Shown piece by piece: positions 22,436-34,496 of a stretch of DNA of 64,000 nt. The stretch lies in NCBI RefSeq assembly GCF_020283565.1, contig NC_060060.1, forward strand, positions 69,797,257 to 69,861,256, given 5' to 3'. Origin of the DNA: Trifolium pratense (Eukaryota; Streptophyta; Magnoliopsida; Fabales; Fabaceae). The notes below the pieces were generated by a model. That model ran no database searches. It saw nothing but the letters and a program-made list of their open reading frames with translations, and had not been told where the DNA came from. A program made the position numbers and the translations under genes. The number at the start of each line of letters is the position of its first letter. The first letter of the stretch is position 1.

Positions 22436-25400
22436 TCATTCCTTTTGCCTTTTACTCATGGTTTTACGCTTGTTAGCATCAAGGTATTTCTTTCGTAACC
22501 GGATGGTCTTTGGGGTAACCTTCATGCCAGAAACAAGGTCACCATCAAAACAATAAAATAATAGTAATAGCATTTAGTCACATTAAGATTTATCGGAAAA
22601 ACCAAGTCCCACATTGATTAAAGATAAGGCCTCAATGGCACCGCTCACCTTACAAGCCGGTTTTCCGATAAGGCCTCAATGGCACCGCTCACCTTACAAG
22701 CCGGTTTTCCCTCACCTTGCAAGCTGATTTTGCAAGGATGGGTTAGACCCTATGTTGCACGGATACTCCGTTTTAGACAGAGTACCGGTACCAGGTACGT
22801 ACCGGATACTGGTACACATATGGTACTCCCATGGTACGTACCCTCAAAGTACTGAGTTTTTTTTTTCATGCGAGTACACGCGTGGTACTTCCGGAGTATG
22901 GGCGTGCTACTCTCAGGATACACACATGGTACATATTTCATCAAAAACTATTTTCATTTTTTTTGCAACACTTTTCAATCCCATTCTTTTTTTATTTGTT
23001 TATTTTTTTAATAAAGATTCACTTTAGTTTAAAATTAGAATCGATTAATTCTGCTTCCCTTTTTATTTATTTTGAAAAGTAGAGCCGCATAGTATCACTA
23101 CGAGAATGGATTCTCTCATTACTTGAGAAAAATAGTAGAATCATAACCATTGATTTGTGAGGAGAGATAAAAGAGAAAGAGAAAAAAGGTGAATTAAAAG
23201 GTAGAGATTAAAAAATTGAGGAAATTGAGGAAAATAAAATTGAGAGAATCCATTCTCGTCTTACTACTACTCATAATTTCCTAAACGTGTAAACCACAAT
23301 ATAACAACTTTTAAAGTTTGCTATTTTTTATGTTTAATTATTTGGTTTAAGAATATAATTTTATTATTTTAACTATATAACTATATTAAAAAAAAAAATA
23401 TACGAGCGTACTCGTACCTTAGTTTTTTTTTAAATGTCATACCACGTACCGGTACCGTACCCGCACCTATGCAACATAGGTTAGACCCAATATAACACTC
23501 TAATATGGTATTAGACCATCATTTCGGGTCACCCACTATTTATATCCATGCACCAAGCCCAATAATGTTGGGCGTGAGCGAGTGTAATGGAAAAATCAAG
23601 TTCCACATTGATGAAAGATAAGGTCTGACTAGAGTTTATAAAGAGTTGCACCCTTCACCTTACGAGAGCTTCTTTTGGCACCCTACCAACATCTCGCGCG
23701 CCCTTCTAGTTTTCTATTTTTCCCTTTCACTACTTAAGTAGCGGACATTATGAAAATGAGAAATTTGAGGAGAAAACACCCCCTAACATGAAAATTTCAA
23801 GATTTTAAACATCAACCACTTAAGCGGGCGTTATAAAAAAGACAAAATTGAAAAGGAAAAAACGCCCCCTAACATGAAACTTTCAAGATTTTACACGTCG
23901 ACTATTTAAGTAGTCGACTATTTAAGTAGCAGACGTCATAAAAATGAGAAATTTGAGAAAAAAACACCCCTAACGTGAAATTTTTAAGATTCCACACGTC
24001 TGCTACTTAAGTAACAAACTATATCCGCTACTTAAGTTGTGAACATGGGTATTTTGGTAATTTTGCAGGGCACGTGAAAAACTGGTTTTGTAAGGATGAA
24101 TTATCCCAATATAAAAATATAATAAGATTGTTTGTGTTTCTTTTCCCCTTTTTCATTATTCCATTTAACATGTGCTGCATTCAAAGTGTTCATATTTGTG
24201 CGTTATTTGGATGAAGACCATTTGATCTCAACTTGTCCGTCGAATTAGGGTGTCATCATATTAGCCTTCTAAACATTTTTATCCCAGTAATTCCCTTCCT
24301 AATCAAATTGTCCTCATATTATTAGTCCAAAAAAATAAAAAAAAATTAGACTCCATAAAGATACAAAACTGTCAACAAATTCATCCATACATAACTAAAA
24401 TGATGCCGACAAGGAACAAATTTGGAGACAATTCTTGAAACTTTTGAGGAACTAGATTGAGGGTGGGAAATTAGAGGACTAATATGGCTACCAGTTAAAT
24501 TGTTGAGGGACTATATATTTGAAGAACCAATTCAGGGTTTAGTCATAAAATTTTATTGGTACTGGGCATGGAGTGGAAGCGAGCTTGGGATGAAGCACTC
24601 TTACATATTATCATCGCAAACATCAGATGAAACTTTTTGCAGTATTAATAAATTTTAGATTAGAATGTACCTCGATAAGCTCGTCTGAAGCTACATACCC
24701 TATAGCTTCTTCCAGCGTCATCTACAACCAAAAAATATTAGGTGTAAGCAAACATATTAAACTCAAGAAACATCATCATATTAGGCCTTTCCACTAACTA
24801 CTTTCCAATCACAAGCAACATAATTCACTCAAAGCCACAAAATGATGCCAGGTCTACTACATAAAACTTGCTAGGTTCCTTGAAAGATTTTGGCAATAAC
24901 CAACAGCAGTGGAATCCAAGAAACGCAAATGACACAGCATATTGAAAATATTATCATTTCACCAGTTGATAAACCATATGACCGGAAAAAGAAAAAAAGA
25001 TAAAAAAAAGTTCTCTTATGCTACAAATCATTATTTAAAATAACTAAACAAACAGAAACTTCATAAACTCGCACAATTCGATCAGAGATTTTAAAAGCAT
25101 CTATGTTATAAACAGGCAGATGCAATATCATAAATACTGAACATACAGGAATATGTAAGTTTTTCCTTGCTTTAGACGGACACGTCATCCCCTCCCCCTA
25201 GATTTTTTTTCCCAGTTAAAAAAAAAACTGATTTTTAAAATACCAGGGCCTGTGAAATCCTAATTATGTCTTATCAAATGATGAACCCTTCAACTAATTG
25301 CTGGACATCTTGGTGTTTACATGCACTTTAACCAAAACCTAAGTAGGTATCAGAATTCTCGATTGTCTAAAATAAGCAAGATTTAATTTAAGGGCATAAT

Positions 25401-27110
25401 TTTAGCGCACAGATACATACAAGGCGAGGAGGAGTCAGCTTCACATTCTCATCCTTGGAAGCAGAACGTATATTTGTAAGTTGTTTAGCCCTCACTGGAT
25501 TAACCTGCAATTTATATCAGTCTTTGTCAGTGAGTCACCAACAATGACGTAACACTGACAGTTAGGCTAAGAATTCTTCTTACATCAAGATCTGTATCCC
25601 GTGAATGTTCTCCAACAATCATTCCATCATATGTCTGTAAATGAAAGAACAAGTATTACATGCAGTATGCACGAGAAACATATGTGGAATACAAGCAAAA
25701 GCTAGATGAAATAGTATAATATAATTTTAATTAGCACACTTTCTTGTGTTTCACTATACTCCAAGGTCAAAGTATTTGAACATCAAAATGAAAAATCATG
25801 GCAAGAAAGTATTTCACTTGAAATTCAGTTTTTCTAAATTTAACTTTAATGTTGAATAAGGACATCAATGAACCCATTGTCAGTCCATAGCGGCCAAAAC
25901 AGTAATAGAAGAGGTCACGGATGATTTTCTTTGGGGGGTGAACAATTTTTTTTTTAATTTAAAAAAAGTGATCCAGAAGGAAGGCATACAATACAACATC
26001 TAGTACATGAAATAGCAGAAGGGATTGGCTCCTACCTCCATTCCAGGAGATACAAAAAGAGTCCCACGAGCTTCTAAGCTCATTAATGCATGAGCTGTGA
26101 TCGGACCATAACCCACTGATACCTGTTCAATTAAGGGAACAACAGTCAGTATGAACAAGTTCAAACACTTATTCAAATCACACTCAAAACAGCTTTATGA
26201 TTTAAAACGGGTATATCAGGTGAGTAGTAACTCGGTGTTAATACTTGAAGTAAAGACAGACAGCCAACAAACATACCAGTACTCCTTTCCTCACATTGCC
26301 AAGAGGGCCTCGAAATTTTTCATATGCTGCACGGTTACAATAATGCACATTATAAAATATATGTATGGATGTAAGCTGTATGTATAAAAACAACTCTGAT
26401 GGCTTCATTGCAAAAATCGAAGTGCTCAAAATTAGTATGGGAAGTTATTCAAATATGCTTGCAGCATGATCCACAAACATAAATGAGCATAACCTAAATC
26501 ATGGGGGCAACTAAACAGCATGATTTAGAAAACATATAACAATCATACTGAGAATCAGCATCTTTGCATGCCAGTTGGAAGAAGATAATTTTTTTTAGCA
26601 AAAGATGCATACTGAGGAAAGCACGGTGCATGAACCCAGTTCCACGCGTCTCACTGCTGAATATACTCCTGTAACCAACCAGGCCCCTGAACAAACAGAA
26701 TTAAAAAAATTACATTTGTTGCACATTTGATTTCACTATAACTGTAACGCCTGTTAAAAAATATTAATATGTTATCCATATGATTATTTCATAGGATTAG
26801 TCTCTTATCTTATCATATCTTTGACTATCCCGGAAGATTAGTTTTCATATTTCTCTATATTATTATCATAACTTGTTTCCTTATTTAATTATGATAATAG
26901 GTTTGTGGCCATGTATTTGTGTAAATAAAGGCTAGTGTCCAGCCTTTTTTAGTTAACAGTCATAATTGTCAATCATATTAATTTCAATACTCGAAAGTCT
27001 TTATTCTTGCACTTCTCTCTTTATCAAAACCCTATACTATCTGTCTGGAAAAACAAGATTTATAAAAAATGTGGAAAAAAGAGACTTAATGGACATGTTA
27101 TGGAGCTATG

Positions 27111-27171
<61 letters not shown>

Positions 27172-30100
27172 TTTGTCCAAAAACAAATGTTCTTATGGGT
27201 CTCACTAGGATGTTCAAAATTTTGTACTTTCATTGTCAAATTTTGTTAAAATATCATCTTTAAATTTGATTGGTTTGTTTAATGTAATGCAATTTATACA
27301 TATTGCCAAATATAATGTAATTTTATCAAGTATTTGTTCAAAAATGGATATTATTTAGTTTTTTGACAATAAAATGGATAATCTCAATAGATCAGTTTCT
27401 TATCAGTATTCTAGAATATATCTGATACGATCACGAGTTTCCTAAACATGTGGAAGGAAACTTATAAAAAAATGCATAAAAAAAATATTTGGATGAAGAT
27501 GCTTGAGCCCAACTTGAAGCCCAATTCATATGATAAGAAGCATCCTTGGGCTGAATTGTGGTCTAATAATATTGGACTAAATAAAAAAAAACAATTAAGT
27601 CCAATTTTCTTTATTTTTATTGTAATTTTCGTTTTTGGTATTAGGAGAGTTTTTAGATGACCTTTAGTTGCTCCCTAAGCTCTCTAGATGCTTCCTAGTG
27701 GTGCACTAAGTCATTATAGTGGCTAGTGGGAATTTATAAGCATGTTAGTGGGAATTTTCTAAGTCCTATGGTGAATGTATGGTAGTGGACAATAAATCCT
27801 ACTATGTAAGGATATGCTATAAATAGGACTATCATGTACTTTTCAAACAACTTGGAATATAATCTAATTTGAGAGTTTCTCTTGTGAGAACTTTTTCTTT
27901 GTTCTTGTGATAAGAACATTGTTCTTGAGATAAGAACTTTATAGTGTTGGTTCTACCGGCAGGTCGCGGTTAGGGTCACACTTTATTTGATAACTTTGGT
28001 TCTACCGGCAGGTCGCGGTTAGGGTCAAGTTCCCCTTTTCCTTGATAACTTTGGTTCTACCGGCAGGTCGCGGTTAGGGTCAAGTTCCTCTTTTACCTGT
28101 TTTCAAGACGATCCTAAGCAGTCGCTTATCAGTTGGTATCAGAGCTTCGGCTCTTGAAATCAGGTTTGATCTATCATTTTTTTTATCTTGTTAAAAAAAA
28201 AAGAGTTGAAAAAAAAATATGGAGGAAGAAAAGCATGTCTCCATGAAACATTTGGAGAAGTTATTATTTCAAGAATTTCAAAAGCTTCATGAAAAGTTTG
28301 ATCGCATAGAGAGGAATTATAGAAAAAATTATAAAAAAAGAAACGGAGAAAAGGAGATAGAAAATAGAAGAATGAAAAGTGAGGGACAAACGAAAAAACA
28401 TATTGCAAATTTTGATGTATTTTGGGGTAACTTCCAAAATAAAGAGATTGGTAGAGAGAAAAGAAAACAAGAGAGCAAGGAGAAACTTGAAAGTGAAGTG
28501 AAGGGAGAAGAAATTATTGAAAAAGAAATTGAGAACATTTTTGTGGCTATCGAAAATGTCACCATTCCTAAGAGTGAGAAAGAAAAAGAAGAGATTATCG
28601 AAAAAGAAATTGATAGCGTTTTTGTGGCTACCGAAAATGTCATCATTCCTTTTAATAATGTTTATTTTACTTCTTGTACTCTAGAGTCTTTATCTCAAGG
28701 AGAAGTTAGTGAAGAAGATAGAAATCTTGCTTTTGAGAGAAGTAAAGAAAAGGAAGTAGAGAAGATGGAAAATTGTGAGAGAAAATATAATGATGTTATA
28801 GAAGTGGAGGAGAAAGAAAATATTGAGAGAAAAGAAGAAAAGAAAAATGAATGTGAAGCGAAGGAAATTTATGAGAGAAAAATAAATGAGGAGGTTGAAA
28901 AAGATGTCAACTTTGAGAAGATTGAAGAAGAAAAATTCAACTTGCAAAAAGAAAGGGAATATCCAAAAGAGAGAATTTTTTTTACTAATCCTTTAGTTAT
29001 TTATGCAGGTTTGGATTTGAGGACAAATCCTCTTGAAGAAGGAGAGAATGATACGATCACGAGTTTCCTAAACATGTGGAAGGAAACTTATAAAAAAATG
29101 CATAAAAAAAATATTTGGATGAAGATGCTTGAGCCCAACTTGAAGCCCAATTCATATGATAAGAAGCATCCTTGGGCTGAATTGTGGTCTAATAATATTG
29201 GACTAAATAAAAAAAAACAATTAAGTCCAATTTTCTTTATTTTTATTGTAATTTTCGTTTTTGGTATTAGGAGAGTTTTTAGATGACCTTTAGTTGCTCC
29301 CTAAGCTCTCTAGATGCTTCCTAGTGGTGCACTAAGTCATTATAGTGGCTAGTGGGAATTTATAAGCATGTTAGTGGGAATTTTCTAAGTCCTATGGTGA
29401 ATGTATGGTAGTGGACAATAAATCCTACTATGTAAGGATATGCTATAAATAGGACTATCATGTACTTTTCAAACAACTTGGAATATAATCTAATTTGAGA
29501 GTTTCTCTTGTGAGAACTTTTTCTTTGTTCTTGTGATAAGAACATTGTTCTTGAGATAAGAACTTTATAGTGTTGGTTCTACCGGCAGGTCGCGGTTAGG
29601 GTCACACTTTATTTGATAACTTTGGTTCTACCGGCAGGTCGCGGTTAGGGTCAAGTTCCCCTTTTCCTTGATAACTTTGGTTCTACCGGCAGGTCGCGGT
29701 TAGGGTCAAGTTCCTCTTTTACCTGTTTTCAAGACGATCCTAAGCAGTCGCTTATCAATATCCTTAAGATTACTTTCCGTGTTTCTTTTGTTATTATCAT
29801 GACGATTTATTACCCTATTCAATTATGATTTTGAATGTCAGTTAGTGTTTGGTATTTTTGTATCAAAAAGCATAATCATCAATCATATTGCAGACCGTAT
29901 TCATAATTCAAAATATTCATTCTTTTTCTTCTCTCTCTGTCTCTTCATAGATATAAGATAAATAATGGACAATAGAGAACTCAATTCCCAAAGCTCAAAT
30001 TACACAATTAACTCTATGAGACCAAACAGTAAATCAAAAATTTCAACCGAGTTAGTAAGATGTGCTGTCTGCAACCAATTCTGACGCTGAAAGCAATTTT

Positions 30101-33100
30101 GAGCGAGAAAAACTGAAAAATGTATCGTAAGTAATTGAAAGGCATCCAATTATTGAAGAGACACTTAGATTTGCAATATCCTGCTTTCATTTTTAATCAT
30201 CTCAGAGCAAGATTACTTAAGAAAGCCACTGGGTTGGCAAAAGGTTATCATCACTCCCACGAAAGAGGCAAAGGGATATACATATATGGTGTTTTCTCCT
30301 AACAGTGTTTCCATTAAAAATATATACATGTAAATGTCTTTACCTATGACATGTACAGTACACGGGGTTATAAATCAAAGAGATAAAGTCAAGATGGAAA
30401 AGGAGACAACAAAACCAACCTTGATGGACAAGTCAAACACAATTTAGTTCGACCAAGAGCTCCCGCGACAGGACCCATGTCAGTAATCTCAGCTCGTCGG
30501 TGAGACAAGGCCTCCATTACAAAGCCAACGTGCTCATCATTTACCTGGGATAGATCCATTATGATGTTAAAAGTCCAAACACATGCACAAGCACACTGAA
30601 CACCAAATTGAATTATTACCTCAATTGTAACTTCTTCTATTGGCTCAAGTTTCTGACCATTGTCAGTTTTATACCTAACAAATCCAAAGCAAAAGGACAT
30701 TAAAACAGAATAAAAACACCAACCAACGACGCCATAATGCATATCATATAATTTGACCAAAATTACTGAACTATCAATCAACATACAACATTTGGCCAGA
30801 TCGAACATTTTGCATGGGCAGACCTTTCAAGAATATTTGACATTTATGAAGAGAAGTATCAATACAGCGAATTCAAAAATAAATGAGCAGCCTTCAAAAC
30901 TCTCCCTGACAGACACCAGCTCAGTGCTTATTGGATTTTATTAATTCATGAACTTCTGTATCTGTTATTAAAATCTTATTGTTTTAGGAGTCTTATTACA
31001 TTACCAGTGCTATTTCCTGGACTTGTATTAGATTTAGAATGGTGCTGGAAATAGGAGTACAAGGTTAATGTTATGCACCACATCACTAATCACTACTATA
31101 TCTCTTGTTCTTTTCTATCTTTTCACAATAATTTCTGTACTGGATACCAAACCAATCCTGAGGCTCTGACTTAACAATAAATTAGGTCCCTGACAATGAC
31201 ATGGTATTAGATTGCTGCGACCGAGTGTTTAGGAGATCAATTCTTGCAGTCCGTTTTTTAAAATTAATTTGAGCATATAGAAAATGAATTTGGGCATTAT
31301 TAATGATCTTATATAGCTTAAGCTTTCTAGGAGAGCTGGTCTTTCAAAAATTCAATAGTCTCTGCCAAAATATAAGCAATAATACACAGGAAACTTACAG
31401 CATTCACTCAGTATTAAATAGCATGACAAACTCAAATACAGTGCTAAGCAAGCAAAACCACATAAAGTCAAAACTGATAATCACACCAAAATTTCAGAGC
31501 TTCAGTCCTCAGAAACTCACATGACTTTAGGTGGAGAGACAGATAGCTCAAATCCCTCACGCCTCATATTCTCAATTAAAATACCTGTTAACATAAATAC
31601 TTTGAGCCGATTCCTAAGCACAAAATGAATCATAGAGTTTTAACATGTGTGCAATTTCAAGAAACAAGAACATACCCAGCTGTAGTTCTCCTCTTCCTTG
31701 AACTTCAAATGTTTCTGACATGCCTGGAAGCACATTTACGGCAAGGTTGGTTTCAGCTTCAGCCATTAGTCGATCACCAATTTTTCCCCCAGTTAACTAC
31801 AAAAAATCCAGCATTAGCTCGTTTACTTGATAGAAACAATAACTACAAATTTAATGACATACAAAAACTATTCATGGAAAAACTATATAATGCAGCCTCA
31901 ATGATGACAAAAGGGTCAAGTTTAAGCATGGATTTAGGAAATCTCTGACAAGATTTCACATAAGCTACTGAAGCAGTAAAGAAAGTAAAGGTAACACAAA
32001 CACAACTTACATGAGTACCGTCACGGCCCGCTAATGGGGAGTCATTTACACCAAAGGTCATAGAAATTGTTGGGGGGTCCAATTCAACTGTGGGTAATGC
32101 AGACATAATCTAAGGCATAAAAACACAAAGTTACTTCTGTCGCCAATTCTGTGATAGTAAAATTCTCAAAATACAGGACATTAGTTACATATAAATTGGT
32201 TATTGAACATAAAGAAAATAAACAAGAGCTTACGGTTGATCTCAACCAGCGAACAAATGGATAATTTTGTTAGGAAATTATAAAACTACTGATGCATATT
32301 AGAATATTTGGTTTTATTATTTTATTTAGGGATTTATTCAGGTTTGGATTATATTACTCTAACTTAGAATAGGTTACTAGATAATTAGAGTGTTTGGCTT
32401 TGTTAGTAGAGTGAACATTTGAGACACTTTTTTTTTTTGGTTTACAGTGGAGCTGAGGATCGAGCCTATGACCTCTAACATACTACCCAAACTCCTCACC
32501 ACGTGACCATATTATAAGATGTTGAATTTTCCATCAATCAAATAATCAGACGAGCACTACGCCTTAGAGAAGTACTCTAGGTTTATCCCAACTCCCGAGT
32601 ACCAAGCCAAGAGGACTACTCATGGATTGCCCTACAATAAGTTTGGTATTCAAGAGCCTAATTTGACACCATTATAGTTTGGTACTCTTGTTTGAACTTT
32701 GAAGTTATCTGCAATATTAACTATTAAGCATGCTTATGTCTTGGTTTAAAAGTTTTATAAAAATGGAAAAGGGAATCATGAAGGTTCAAATGATCCATGG
32801 TCTTTTTCATTAAGCTATAAAAAAGGAGGCATAAATATGAAAACTTATAAATACCTCCACAGAAGTGACTGTATGGCCGATTGATGGACTTGACAAACCA
32901 GCAATTGAAACTATATCCCCAGCTCCAGCACAATCAGTTACAATCATGGTTGTACCCCTCTTTTTCATTACTTTCACAACCTTTTAAATTTAAATGAAAA
33001 CTCGTCAAATTAGTGTTTCCAGTAGAAGGTCAATATATATTTATCTCATAAATGCTATTGTTAATTGATAATAGACAACAGGACTTCAACATTTCAGTTA

Positions 33101-34432
33101 TTATGTTAGCCATTATAGAACAATTTGTATTTAAGGAGCTATGTACAATGTACTGCTTCCATAAATGATTTTTTTAAATGAATGATACATGTATATTAAG
33201 CGTTGTCTACACAGTGAACAGTAAGAATGTGTAGTGGATAATTTAATAAATTAAACATTAACTGAAAAATACTGAAAACTATTTAACTCTTTGCCATTTA
33301 CCACCATAGTATCAGACCAAATTACCATTCTATCCAATTACAAATGTAATGGAGAGCTCATAGATCTACACACCTTTCCATCTTCAATTTTTTCGGCGCC
33401 AGAATCTTTGTTACGTAGTCCGTGAACCCTGTCACCAACACGAACAACCCCGGAATGCACACGACCAGTCAAAATCCGCCCAAGATACGAGTCCCGCTCC
33501 ATCATTGAAACCTGAAAATCACTATTAAGCATGGTTTTTCACTGATCTGAAAGTATAAATCCAAGAACAGTACGGAGAAACAACAATAAAGAGGATTTAT
33601 ACAAGAACAAATGAGACCAGACTTTCCTAAAGCCATTGTGCTTATTTGATCTCTTATAATTAGTTATCACTTGTGATTGTGATTATTATTTGGATAGGGA
33701 ATCAGATTTTGAAGTAATGAACCATGAACATTCATTTTGGATTCAAAATTCAATAATAAATAAGATCGAGCCATCTGAATCATCTATACAAACTTCCCTT
33801 ATAAAAGGGAAAAGTGCATTGGCAACAAAAGAAAAGAAACACTGCATCAAAAAGGAAACTTCCCCAAAAGGAAGCTTATCACATAAAACAGACACAATAA
33901 TAAATTCAACAATATTTTAAATACCGACCAGCATTTGGAAAGGGGCATCAATGTTTGCATTTGGTGGAAGGACATGTGATACAATGGCATCAAGCAACTG
34001 TGACATATTTTTGGCTTCGGCAGGAGGATCCTTGGTATAAGTGGTGGATGCCCATCCTTCTTTAGCAGAAGAATAAAGAACTGGGAAGTCAAGTTGCTCC
34101 TCTATAGATACAAATAAAACATTAAATTTCAGAAAACAGAATTTGAATTACAAACCAATCAAGCATAATTCTCATATCTTGTGTACCTGTAGCACCCAGA
34201 TTGGCAAATAGATCAAACACCAGACTCTCAACTTCATTGCACATCTCCTCGGTAACTAAAAGAAATAAAGATCACAAGGTTTAGGGTCTGTGATTTCCAC
34301 GCAACACTACAAACCTATAAATCAGGTACAATACAACTCTAAAACATTACTATTCAACAAGTTATGGGACAGCTTTTAGTTGCAAGTACAACATAGCCTA
34401 TAAGACAATTTTTTTTTATCAATTTTCTACTC

Positions 34433-34496
<64 letters not shown>

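Larger units (their letters stand above)
27423..29757 (+). mobile_element. Complete short LTR retrotransposon (2,335 bp) with own protein, no pol
   Basis: Two 709-bp LTRs (27423-28131 and 29049-29757) look identical base for base by eye. Both start TGATACGATC and end CTTATCA, and the target duplication ATATC flanks the element (27418-27422, 29758-29762). After the left LTR comes TTGGTATCAGAGC (28133-28145), a primer-binding site for initiator tRNA-Met. A purine run (GAAGAAGGAGAGAA) precedes the right LTR. The LTR holds a TATA-like GCTATAAATAGG and three copies of a GGTTCTACCGGCAGGTCGCG unit. The 917-bp interior has one reading frame (28219-29286) and no protease, integrase or reverse transcriptase, so it must be mobilised in trans. 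It lies antisense inside TypA intron 12. LTR identity implies a recent insertion. Confidence 0.92.
26687..30419. other. TypA intron 12 (3.7 kb), host of the young LTR element
   Basis: Besides the LTR element at 27423-29757 and a (TA)n tract at 27114-27167, this intron holds ordinary AT-rich sequence. Its donor (GTTGGT after TCAAG at 30420) and acceptor (TTCAG before GGGCCTGG at 26686) are intact, so splicing across the insertion remains possible. Confidence 0.75.

Noticed and set aside
27007..27249. Two frames crossing the (TA)n tract with Tyr-Ile repeats
   Set aside because: Alternating Tyr-Ile comes only from the TA microsatellite, and no flanking conserved sequence supports a protein. The same applies to frames at 49157-49621.
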